In this document: positions 1 to 6,542 of the stretch, one piece after another | Numbering within the stretch: the stretch's first letter is position 1 | Layout: each line of letters starts with the position of its first letter | Source of the DNA: Stenotrophomonas maltophilia | GTDB taxonomy: Bacteria; Pseudomonadota; Gammaproteobacteria; Xanthomonadales; Xanthomonadaceae | Assembly: GCA_900113425.1 (NCBI GenBank) | Contig: FOZF01000001.1 | Span: 1,218,358-1,282,357, forward strand | Length of the DNA: 64,000 nucleotides | Reading direction: 5' to 3' | The notes under the pieces: generated by a model | Database searches by the model: none | The model's input: only the letters and a program-made list of their open reading frames with translations | Told to the model about the DNA's origin: nothing | Made by a program: the position numbers and the translations under genes

Positions 1-523
1 CGGTGCGGTACCGCGCATCGATCATCGGCAGCACCTGTTCGGCAAGAAAGTCGCGATAGTGCGCGGCACCGCCATAGCTGACGTCATCACTGTATTCCCG
101 CGGATTGGTACGTGCCGGGTCGCTGGGCGTGTAGTCGCGCGAGCGGCTCTGCCTGGAGGTCAGCCCCTCCTGCGGCGGCAGCCCGACCAGGATGAAGTTT
201 TCGATGTTGACGCCCTGCTGGCTCACCATGTGTCGCACGCTGCGTACCAGCGGGAAGCTGTACAGCGCGTCGGTCACGTACAGTACCGGATAGCGCTTTT
301 TCGGATGTGCGGCGTAGTCGGCCGGCAACGCCACCCACACCGGGTAATCGCGGCCGACCGGATCGTGCACGCGCAGCGCCTCGGTATCCGGCAGCACCAC
401 ACCCGGCGCGACGGTAGACGCGCTCTGCTTTGCCTCACTCTGCGCCGCCGGTGGCGCCACCGACATCGCACAGCCACTTACGGCCAGACAGGCCGCCACA
501 CTCCATCCACGCACACGCTGCAT
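1..523 (-). CDS. Esterase-family lipoprotein (partial, C-terminus beyond window)
   Basis: The reverse strand is open from an ATG at 523 to the window edge (174 codons), so the C-terminal half is missing. The N-terminus is a lipoprotein signal: a short basic start, a hydrophobic stretch and the lipobox VSGC with the cysteine near residue 19. The mature part resembles the PF00756 esterase family (enterochelin-esterase/S-formylglutathione-hydrolase type): a strand reading KKRYPVLYVTDAL, then a loop with the YTPSDPARTNPREY segment and a YGGAAHYRDFLAEQVLPMID helix. The nucleophile serine would lie beyond the window, so activity cannot be judged. A decayed relative lies directly upstream on the same strand. 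The substrate is unknown; siderophore or xenobiotic ester cleavage are possibilities by family only. Confidence 0.75.
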   Translation of the reverse strand, partial: MQRVRGWSVAACLAVSGCAMSVAPPAAQSEAKQSASTVAPGVVLPDTEALRVHDPVGRDYPVWVALPADYAAHPKKRYPVLYVTDALYSFPLVRSVRHMVSQQGVNIENFILVGLPPQEGLTSRQSRSRDYTPSDPARTNPREYSDDVSYGGAAHYRDFLAEQVLPMIDARYRT

Positions 524-605
524 CTGCACACTCCCGTTACGGGCGGCGCACCGGATGGCGCCGCTGCCACATCCTTGCATGCGGTGCAAGCCGGTGCCAG
601 TGCGG

Positions 606-1120
606 TCAGGGCGAATCTGGCGGCGCGGGGAACAGCCTGCGCAGCGCCTGCAATGCGGCCGGGTGATAGATCGTGGCGTGGGTTTCCTCCGGCAGCGGCA
701 GGTACTTCACCAGCGGCGACGGCGATGCCTGTTGCAGCAACGTAGCCAGCTGCGCCGTGGAACTGGCCAGTTCCGGTTGCCCAGCGCTGGCCAGGAATAC
801 GCGTGGCCCTGCCTGCGTCACCGCCGGCAGCTGCGTGGCTGCGCCGGCCAGCAAGGTGCCACGGTTCCACCACAGGCTGGGATCGAGCGCGATGTAGCTG
901 TTGAACAGCGTCGGTTCCTGCAGCAGTGTCTCAACCACGAACAGGCCGGCCAGCGATTCGCCGATCAACGCACGCTCGTCGGTGGTCGGGTGCGCTGGCG
1001 CACCTGCGGCATCAGTTCATCGCGCAGGAAGGTGCGGTAGGCCGCCGAACCGCCGATGCGCGGCGCGATCCTCTGGTCCTGCGGGTCCTTGCTGGGGCCG
1101 GTCAGACGCCAACACCACGG
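606..1120 (-). pseudogene. Frameshifted, truncated alpha/beta-hydrolase (esterase) relic
   Basis: Two reading frames on the reverse strand together read as one esterase. The upstream piece (about 985-1120) carries LTGPSKDPQDQRIAP and GGSAAYRTFLRDELMPQV, then runs into a stop. One frame over, the downstream piece (606 to about 985) continues with TTDERALIGESLAGLFVVET and YIALDPSLWWN to a normal C-terminus. GESLAG is the nucleophile elbow. The join is best explained by a one-base loss near 985-990. No start or N-terminal half is recognisable upstream of about 1120, so the gene is also truncated. It belongs to the same broad family as the lipoprotein esterase that follows it, suggesting an old tandem pair. 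A sequencing error could explain the frameshift but not the missing N-terminus. Confidence 0.7.
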
Positions 1121-1654
1121 TAGTCGCAAATGCACCGATTCTCGAGGGTACGACTCGCAGGCCGTGCCACCACTGCAGGCGAATGTCACGTCCACTTTCC
1201 ACGCGACACATCACGGCATCGCCGCCACCACGGGCTGTTCTCGACAACGTCCAACGCGATAAGTCGGGCCTAAGCATCAACACGTCGCGTGCTGTCGCTT
1301 GCCGCATCAGATGCGCCTGCGTCACCATCGTCGCGCGTCTTGGTTCCGCATTTCTCTTCGGAGAATCCTCATTGAAATCCAGTCGCAGGCGTAAACACCA
1401 TGCAGCGCCACCGACAACGGGTGGCAGCGGGCCTGCAAGCCCGTGATGACTGTAAGCATGTTGTTTGCGCTCACCCACCGGCATTGTCTATGGACCATGC
1501 CGGTGGGTGATCCGTCGGCCTTCATGGCGGGCGGTGCGTGGGGGTCTTCGGATCCGCCGGTTAACTGCTTACTGTCATCCCGGCTTGCAGCCACGCATCG
1601 CCCGCCACCCGCTCTGCGCGGTGGCACGCCCACGACAGAGCCGAGGAAGCCGAG
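1121..1654. other. Gene-free stretch with one strong hairpin
   Basis: I see no convincing gene here. Open frames on both strands lack ribosome sites and family features. The stretch probably includes remains of the esterase N-terminus and the promoter of the gene starting at 1655. The one clear structure is the perfect hairpin at 1471-1510. Confidence 0.5.
1471..1510. repeat. Perfect 14-bp inverted repeat with 12-nt loop
   Basis: The arms TCACCCACCGGCAT (1471-1484) and ATGCCGGTGGGTGA (1497-1510) are exact reverse complements around a 12-base loop. No U-run follows on either strand, so it is not a typical terminator. It could be an operator, a relic of a dispersed palindrome or part of a small RNA. 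Confidence 0.8.
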
Positions 1655-2011
1655 ATGACCGAACGTCCGCCCTATGCTTCATACGCCGCCAGCATCGATG
1701 ATGACGACGACAACCCTTCGCCCGAACTGAGCACCTTCCTGGGCTGCCTGAAACGCATCCGCGCGGGTGAGGGTGCCGATGGCCTGCCCTGGCCTGAGGC
1801 CGACGTTTCCCCGGGGCGTGGGGTTGCCCTGTCGCGGGTGGAACGGGCTGCCGTCGGCCTGCTCACCGTGGCGGAAATGCTGCACACCGCCGACCGCTGC
1901 CGGGAAATGGCCACGCCGGACCGGCATCTGGACGCCGGGGTGGTGGAAGGGCTGTTCTTCGCCTGCCGCAGCCTGGCGGAACTGGTGTGCCGGGAGGTGC
2001 GGGCCGAGTAG
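1655..2011 (+). CDS. Small conserved-looking protein of unknown function
   Basis: This is a 118-residue protein that I do not recognise. A GAGGAAG ribosome site lies a few bases before the ATG, supporting the start. The N-terminal 40 residues are polar and acidic, with a run of five aspartates near residues 16-20. The C-terminal 60 residues look helical and amphipathic (RVERAAVGLLTVAEMLHTAD ... FFACRSLAELVCREV) and contain two cysteines. There is no signal peptide or membrane segment, so it is probably cytoplasmic. Codon use is ordinary for the host. It stands alone, with 74 bases before the next gene. Confidence 0.65.
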   Translation: MTERPPYASYAASIDDDDDNPSPELSTFLGCLKRIRAGEGADGLPWPEADVSPGRGVALSRVERAAVGLLTVAEMLHTADRCREMATPDRHLDAGVVEGLFFACRSLAELVCREVRAE

Positions 2012-2085
2012 CCCGCTGCCGCAAAGCGGTCCATACTCGGGCCGGACCGGTCCATCGTCATGTTCAAACCTACAAGGAGGTATGC

Positions 2086-2415
2086 ATGTTGAATGCAATG
2101 ATCGTCGCCGCACTGGCCGCAGGCCCAACCGCATCCGCACCGTATGCCGACTGCCTGCTCGCTAACCTCCAGCCCGGGCTGACCGACCATGCGGTGCAAC
2201 TGGTGCAGCAGGCCTGTGCCGCGAAGCATCCCGACAGCTTCGCTGCATCAGTGGAACTGGAGCGCAAATACAGCGTCCAACGGCAGGCGCAGTTCAGTGC
2301 GGATCGTGCCGCGGCAGAGCGGGCCGCGAACGCCGCCGCCCGCGCTGCGAATGTGGCTGCCACCGTGGCGGCGGAACGCGAGGCAGCAGAGGCCAAGGCT
2401 GCGACGGCGAAGTAG
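2086..2415 (+). CDS. Small alanine-rich, probably exported protein
   Basis: The start is fixed by a near-perfect ribosome site, AAGGAGG, five bases before an ATG followed by TTG-AAT. The 109-residue product opens with a short hydrophobic leader ending near ASAPYA that could be a signal peptide. A segment with two cysteines follows (YADCLLANLQPG ... VQQACAAKHP), then a long Ala/Glu/Arg helix with coiled-coil character to the end. This pattern occurs in many small periplasmic proteins of xanthomonads, but no named family could be assigned. The next gene, also exported, starts 58 bases downstream on the same strand, so the two may be co-transcribed. Confidence 0.65.
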   Translation: MLNAMIVAALAAGPTASAPYADCLLANLQPGLTDHAVQLVQQACAAKHPDSFAASVELERKYSVQRQAQFSADRAAAERAANAAARAANVAATVAAEREAAEAKAATAK

Positions 2416-2473
2416 CCTGCACAGGGCGCACAGAACGGCGTCCATCGATCGCTGTCCAAGAAAGGGAATTCCC

Positions 2474-2911
2474 ATGCAGATGAAGTCGCTTGCTTTCGGC
2501 ATCGCGCTGTTGACGAGTGTGTCTGTCGGCCCGGCACTGGTCGGTGCACAAGCCGCACCCGTGAAGGCGCGCACCACCGTGGAATCGCGGACGACCTGGC
2601 CGGCAGGCTCCGTCGAGGCCGCGTCCATTCTGGCGTGGGTCAAGGCCCGGTCTCCCGGATATGCGCCCATCACCTCTGGGGGAGATATCTCGATTGTCCG
2701 CAGGCAGATTGAGCCGCAGCCGCTGACTCGAACATCCAGCGACCCAACCGTGGAGTTGCCCGCCTCAGGGCGGCAGGGCGAGGCGATCACGGTCACGAGT
2801 CGCCAGGCAGATGGATCCATCGAAACCTGGGCCCATACAGGGATCGATAGCGGGTGGATGCTGGTTGAGTATCACTTCAAGCGCGGCTCCAGCCCCGAGA
2901 GCATGAAATAG
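2474..2911 (+). CDS. Exported protein of unknown function
   Basis: The product is 145 residues. The ATG at the chosen start is preceded by an AAAGGG ribosome site and opens a good Sec signal peptide (MQMKSLAFGIALLTSVSVG, cleavage near GAQA-AP). The mature part is basic and mostly beta-prone, without cysteines, and ends FKRGSSPESMK. Segments such as AITVTSRQADGSIETWAHTG suggest a small beta domain, but I recognise no family. It follows another small exported protein on the same strand. Function unknown; a periplasmic location is inferred from the leader. Confidence 0.65.
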   Translation: MQMKSLAFGIALLTSVSVGPALVGAQAAPVKARTTVESRTTWPAGSVEAASILAWVKARSPGYAPITSGGDISIVRRQIEPQPLTRTSSDPTVELPASGRQGEAITVTSRQADGSIETWAHTGIDSGWMLVEYHFKRGSSPESMK

Positions 2912-3076
2912 TCCAGTTCCGCTTTGCGCTCCCGTACGGCCTTGGGAATGTTCCGCGATCTGCGCCGGATTTTCGTCCAGCAACGCCGCTCCATGCCGCA
3001 CGTGCATCAAAACAGGCCGCCGCAGCGTTGACTATGCGGTGTTAGGATTCGAGCCACCTGTCCAGGACCCAACCGT

Positions 3077-3193
3077 ATGAGCAGCTTCAGCTTCTGGCAT
3101 TGGATGATCGTGCTTGCGGCCGTACTGATCCCGGCCGGGATCGCCGCTGTCCTTGCCTATGTGCTGTCCCGAAGCCAGAAAGTGAAGTCGTGA
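3077..3193 (+). CDS. 38-residue single-pass membrane microprotein with TatA-like N-terminus
   Basis: A short frame encodes MSSFSFWHWMIVLAAVLIPA followed by GIAAVLAYVLSRSQKVKS. It is one membrane helix with a basic tail (R, K, K), predicting N-out/C-in topology. The first 13 residues closely resemble the start of proteobacterial TatA (GSFSIWHWLIVL), but the FG hinge, amphipathic helix and acidic tail of TatA are absent. The FSxWHW module also opens other small membrane proteins in this family of bacteria. No strong ribosome site is visible, so the call rests on the composition and the match. It lies just outside the tRNA-Lys cassette boundary. Confidence 0.55.
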   Translation: MSSFSFWHWMIVLAAVLIPAGIAAVLAYVLSRSQKVKS

Positions 3194-3302
3194 GCGACAG
3201 GCAATCGTCTGCCCATGCAAGGTCTGCGGGTAGCCGCAGAATGGGCGCAGATGGAGAATGAAGCGCGTTGCCCCTGCTCATGAGGCGGAGGACGATCCAA
3301 AG

Positions 3303-3326
3303 AAAAAGGCGCCCCGAAGGACGCCT
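3303..3326 (-). terminator. Rho-independent terminator next to the tRNA-Lys fragment
   Basis: On the reverse strand GGCGTCC-TTCG-GGGCGCC is followed by TTTTT. It is a variant copy of the terminator behind the intact tRNA-Lys (5224-5246), and the spacing to the tRNA sequence is similar. Confidence 0.75.
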
Positions 3327-3342
3327 AAGTCTTTGAGTGCAA

Positions 3343-3387
3343 TGGTGGGCCGTGTAGGATTCGAACCTACGACCAAAAGATCAAAAG
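3343..3387 (-). pseudogene. 3' fragment of tRNA-Lys (putative attachment-site copy)
   Basis: These 45 bases match the 3' part of the intact tRNA-Lys: CCA end, acceptor 3' strand, T arm, variable loop and part of the anticodon arm. The match ends abruptly in the anticodon stem and the 5' half is absent. There are two substitutions in the T stem, and they compensate each other: GTAGG/CCTAC here against GAAGG/CCTTC in the intact gene. The arm therefore still pairs. Such a duplicated tRNA 3' end is the usual scar of a site-specific integrated element. Confidence 0.85.
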
Positions 3388-3662
3388 AAGGCTTGCGACT
3401 CCTTTGAAAACAACCGGGTGCGCCGCTCTATTTTTCCGCCCGCCGAACGTGGAACCATTGCCGATCCTAAGCTCACTCGACAATTTTTCCGCCGTCTCAA
3501 GGGATATACACGGGGTCCACGACCAAGGTTCCACCGTTTGACGCCGGTTACCGAGCCACTGGTGAACTGGTGTGCCGCGACGTGCGACCATCGTGAGCGT
3601 GCGGGCGGGAACGGCAATGAAAAAGGCGCCCAGCGGGCGCCTCCTCACAATCCAGCGGCAAA
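3388..3662. other. Cassette interior without recognisable gene
   Basis: Between the tRNA fragment and the NmrA-like gene I find no gene with a ribosome site or family match. This is where an integrase might be expected next to the attachment site, but no tyrosine-recombinase motif (R...HxxR...Y) was seen in any frame. The bases look less GC-rich than the flanks. A terminator for the NmrA-like gene lies at 3619-3642. Confidence 0.5.
3619..3642 (-). terminator. Terminator of the NmrA-like gene
   Basis: On the reverse strand GGCGCCC-GCT-GGGCGCC is followed by TTTTTC, about 20 bases past the stop codon of the NmrA-like gene. Confidence 0.8.
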
Positions 3663-4607
3663 TCAGGAGCGCTGCACGTTGGAATCCAGCCACGCCTGCA
3701 CGCCCTGTAGCTCGGCCCCGATCTTCGCATTGAAGGTTCGCTCCACATCCCACGCAACGCCCCTCCCTTGGGCAAAGGCCGCGCGATACTTCTTTATCAT
3801 GTTGCCCGGGTCGTTAGCCAGTTCCTGCATGAGCTGGGGTACGCCCCAGATCACCAGCTCGAAAGGTTCCCCGAACGCCTTCTGCAGAATATCCGGAAGG
3901 TCACCGTAGCGGATGGTATCGCCTGCCAGATACACGATCTCGTTGCGGATCGCAGGTGCGTGGAACACGATGCGCGCTGTCATTGCGCCGATGTCATCCG
4001 GCGTGGTCAGGGTGACAGCATTGCTCGCCGAGCCCAACGCGTTCACTTTATGCCCAACCAGGTCGACCACCCCGAAGTCCGGCTCGAAGAGGTAACTGGT
4101 GAACATTCCAGTAGAGATGATCACCCAGTCCATCGCAGTCTGCGAACGCAGATACTCGCGTACGTCCAGCTGGGCATCGAACAGGTCCTGGGGACCACCG
4201 CGCCCAATGGCATCGAAATCGACACCGAACTGCCAAGGAAAGTAGCGGGGAATACCCGACTTCACCGCCGCACGCGCAACCTTCATTGGCGTATCGCGGC
4301 CTGCGGCATAGCCGGTGCATCCAATCACTGTGTCAAACTGCGCAAAGGTAGCCGCCAACGCCTCTACCGATTCAGTCACCAGATCACCAGCAACGATATT
4401 CACCCCCAAGGCGCGGATTTCATCGACCACCCGCTGCTTCTCCGGCAGTTCTGAGTCAATCGACGTCGCCCGTAGCATCACACTGATCCGTGTGCCTGGA
4501 TGACTTACGGCCAAACGTGCAAGGTTCCGGATGACAGGCATTCCAAGCTCGCCTGCGCCGAGCACCAGGATCGACCGAGAGGGGGTAGTGCTGATATGAG
4601 ATGACAT
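3663..4607 (-). CDS. NmrA-family NAD(P)-binding reductase-like protein
   Basis: The 314-residue product has a Rossmann fold at the N-terminus: ILVLGAGELGMPVIRNLA fits the GxGxxG dinucleotide signature of the atypical short-chain dehydrogenases (NmrA / isoflavone-reductase-like group). Further family marks are DTVIGCTGYAAG after the fourth strand and the GIPRYFPWQFGVD segment, equivalent to the VkRFxPSEFG motif of aromatic alcohol reductases. It is probably a cytoplasmic oxidoreductase or redox sensor; the substrate is unknown. The start at MSSHIS was preferred because the frame upstream runs into the promoter shared with the divergent HxlR gene. The gene lies inside the tRNA-Lys cassette. NmrA-like/HxlR divergent pairs are common, with the regulator controlling the enzyme. 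Confidence 0.85.
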   Translation of the reverse strand: MSSHISTTPSRSILVLGAGELGMPVIRNLARLAVSHPGTRISVMLRATSIDSELPEKQRVVDEIRALGVNIVAGDLVTESVEALAATFAQFDTVIGCTGYAAGRDTPMKVARAAVKSGIPRYFPWQFGVDFDAIGRGGPQDLFDAQLDVREYLRSQTAMDWVIISTGMFTSYLFEPDFGVVDLVGHKVNALGSASNAVTLTTPDDIGAMTARIVFHAPAIRNEIVYLAGDTIRYGDLPDILQKAFGEPFELVIWGVPQLMQELANDPGNMIKKYRAAFAQGRGVAWDVERTFNAKIGAELQGVQAWLDSNVQRS

Positions 4608-4680
4608 GGAAATCGCCCTGTGTGTGTACGATGGCGGCGATTCTGCTCGCCTACTGGCCCACACGTAAGAAGGCACATCG
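4608..4680. promoter_or_regulatory. Divergent promoter region between NmrA-like gene and HxlR regulator
   Basis: These 73 bases separate two divergent starts and must hold both promoters and, by analogy with other HxlR pairs, the operator. No certain -35/-10 pair or operator could be fixed by eye. Confidence 0.5.
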
Positions 4681-5106
4681 ATGATACCGACCGCACCGTT
4701 CATGAGTCCGGAAGAACTGCTAAGGCACTCTCAAGCCATATGCGACGGGATGAGCGAGGACGAAGATGGACTGCGCCGAGAGGTTTTAGCGCACGCTGGT
4801 AGCCGCTGGTCCCTGGGCATCATCCATGCGCTTGGCGTGTATGGAACGCTGCGTCATGCCGAGGTCGCACGACGGATGAAGGGGATCACCCAGCGCATGC
4901 TTACGCGCACCCTCCGGCAATTGGAACGTGACGGGTTGATCAGCCGGGAGGATTTCCACGAAGTACCGCCACATGTGGAGTACAGCATCACAGCGCTGGG
5001 CAAGGACCTTCTTGTACTGATGATTCCCATGTGGACATGGGTAGTGGCTCATGCGGAGGAATTCCGCCAATGTCGGCAGAATTTTGATTCTTCAGACGGG
5101 AAATGA
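4681..5106 (+). CDS. HxlR-family winged-helix transcriptional regulator
   Basis: The 141-residue protein carries the HxlR (PF01638) winged helix. GSRWSLGIIHALGVYGTLRHAEVARRMKGITQRMLTRTLRQLERDGLI is the recognition region, and EVPPHVEYSITALGKDL is the beta-wing with its characteristic V-Y-T/S-L-T-G-like turn. An N-terminal extension of about 35 residues precedes the domain. Such regulators are dimers that sense aldehydes, quinones or redox state and usually control the divergent neighbour, here the NmrA-like reductase. Nothing in the sequence identifies the inducer. One cysteine near residue 22 and one near 131 could take part in sensing, which is inference only. Confidence 0.88.
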   Translation: MIPTAPFMSPEELLRHSQAICDGMSEDEDGLRREVLAHAGSRWSLGIIHALGVYGTLRHAEVARRMKGITQRMLTRTLRQLERDGLISREDFHEVPPHVEYSITALGKDLLVLMIPMWTWVVAHAEEFRQCRQNFDSSDGK

Positions 5107-5223
5107 AGATGCACTTTCCGTTCCACGGGATCGCCGAAGGTGACGATGAACTGCCGGTGGTTCAACCGCCCGGAAGGAGGAACGCACTTGAGCGTGGATC
5201 CACTTAATTTTTCCGGAGACACG

Positions 5224-5246
5224 AAAAAGGCGCCGCAAGGGCGCCT
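5224..5246 (-). terminator. Terminator of tRNA-Lys
   Basis: On the reverse strand GGCGCC-CTTGC-GGCGCC is followed by TTTTT, 17 bases beyond the CCA end of the tRNA. The copy at 3303-3326 is its duplicate. Confidence 0.8.
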
Positions 5247-5262
5247 AAGTCGTTGATGCAAT

Positions 5263-5338
5263 TGGTGGGCCGTGAAGGATTCGAACCTTCGACCAAAAGA
5301 TTAAAAGTCTTCTGCTCTACCGACTGAGCTAACGGCCC
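5263..5338 (-). tRNA. tRNA-Lys (anticodon UUU)
   Basis: The reverse strand folds as a 76-base tRNA. The acceptor GGGCCGT pairs with ACGGCCC and ends in ACCA. The D arm is GCTC...GAGC, the anticodon loop is CTTTTAA with TTT in the centre, and the T arm is GAAGG-TTCGAAT-CCTTC. CCA is encoded. The gene is followed by its own terminator and forms the tRNA side of a cassette whose far end carries a partial copy of this gene. Confidence 0.97.
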
Positions 5339-5513
5339 GGTGCACTGCCCCAGCCGCGTGGCGGGGGTGGGCATTCTACCCTACTTTGCCACGCGACGCG
5401 AAACCCCATACCCGCGGCCCGGGCAATCAAGCGCCCGGGCAGCCGGCTTGAACCGGCTTAAACCTTCCGCCCGCACCGCGCATCCCATCCCTGATCCCCA
5501 CTGGAGAGCCTGG

Positions 5514-6470
5514 ATGCGCCGCTGCCTGCCCCTGATCGTCGCACTGCTGTTGCCCGGCGCCGCGCTGGCAGCGCCAGCCCCGGTGCGTAGCGACGACATC
5601 GACCGCTTCTGGGCGACCTACGATGCCGTGCGCATCGAAGCGGATGCCGACCGCCGCGTCGCGCTCGTGCAGCAGCGCTACGTTGACCCGGGCAGTCCCG
5701 GCCTGCATGCGCTGATGCAGGTCCGCAATTACACCGCGCGCGAGTATGCCGAGGCCATGCGCGCGTGGCCGCGCTTCTGGAACTCGGTAAGGCCACTGAC
5801 GGCCAACGCCCGCAGTGCCAGCGCGACGCTCGAACACGATCTCATGGCCTTCCGCACGCTCTACCCCGCCCTGCGCCCGGCCACGATCACCTATGCGGTG
5901 GGCGTGCTGCGTACCGGCGGTACCACGCTGGGCGACCAGGTGCTGATCGGTGCGGAGATGGCACTGGGCGACGAGGGCGTGGATGTCAGCGAACTGCCGG
6001 AGCCGATGCGCAGTCGCCTGCGCATCTTCTATGACAGCCGCCCCGGCGCGAACAACGCGCAGAACAACCTGCATGAGTATGTGCACACCCAGCAACGCGA
6101 GACCACCGGCAATCTGGCCCAGTACGTAGCGCGCGAAGGCGTGGCCGAGTACATCGCCGAGCGCATCAGCGGCAAGCGCCCTGCCCTGCCGCTCTATGCC
6201 TACGGCCCGTTGCACGAAGCGGAGATACGCACCCGGTTCATCGCCGAGATGGACGGCGATGACATGGGCAACTGGCTGTACAACAGTGCCCGCAATCCGT
6301 TCGGCGTGAGCGACATCGGCTACTACGCCGGCTATCGCATCGCGCAGGAATACATGCGGCAGCAGCCGGATGAGAAGGCAGGGATCGCGCGGATGATCGA
6401 GCTGGACTACGCCGATCCGAAGGCGGTGCGGGCCTTCATCGAGGCTTCGGGTTGGTTGCAGCAGCGGTAG
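5514..6470 (+). CDS. Exported HExxH protein (DUF2268-like putative zinc protease)
   Basis: The 318-residue product opens with a clean signal peptide (MRRCLPLIVALLLPGAALAA). The chosen ATG has a GGAG site before it, and the longer frame upstream lies in tRNA flank. The mature protein carries HEYVH (residues 187-191) and a glutamate in EGVAEYIAE (E208), a gluzincin-type HExxH...E zinc set. The context NNLHEYVHTQQ and the later YAGYRIAQEYM resemble the DUF2268/GldB-like putative protease group, but substrate and activity are unknown. It is probably periplasmic. Its stop codon TAG is the TAG of a SMAG palindrome that abuts the gene. Confidence 0.75.
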   Translation: MRRCLPLIVALLLPGAALAAPAPVRSDDIDRFWATYDAVRIEADADRRVALVQQRYVDPGSPGLHALMQVRNYTAREYAEAMRAWPRFWNSVRPLTANARSASATLEHDLMAFRTLYPALRPATITYAVGVLRTGGTTLGDQVLIGAEMALGDEGVDVSELPEPMRSRLRIFYDSRPGANNAQNNLHEYVHTQQRETTGNLAQYVAREGVAEYIAERISGKRPALPLYAYGPLHEAEIRTRFIAEMDGDDMGNWLYNSARNPFGVSDIGYYAGYRIAQEYMRQQPDEKAGIARMIELDYADPKAVRAFIEASGWLQQR

Positions 6471-6490
6471 CGCCGGGCCATGCCCGGCGC
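6467..6490 (+). repeat. SMAG (GTAG) palindrome overlapping a stop codon
   Basis: GTAG is followed by CGCCGGGC-CAT-GCCCGGCG, the signature of S. maltophilia GTAG repeats. The TAG is also the stop codon of the HExxH protein gene. Confidence 0.85.
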
Positions 6491-6542
6491 ACAGTGCCAA
6501 CCAAGGTTGGCACCCACCATTGGGGCATCAGCCCCCATCCCC

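Noticed and set aside
1322-1633. Reverse-strand frame of 103 codons in the gap before 1655
   Set aside because: No ribosome site, no family features; it crosses the perfect hairpin and reads as a chance frame.
3258-3410. Short forward frame reading VGRVGFEPTTKRS across the tRNA-Lys fragment
   Set aside because: This is the well-known false protein made by translating the antisense of a tRNA T arm. The bases are a tRNA remnant and a terminator, not a gene.
3388-3662. Possible integrase remnant next to the tRNA-Lys fragment
   Set aside because: All frames were read for R...HxxR...Y and for the usual C-terminal tyrosine region. Nothing matched, so no integrase is claimed.
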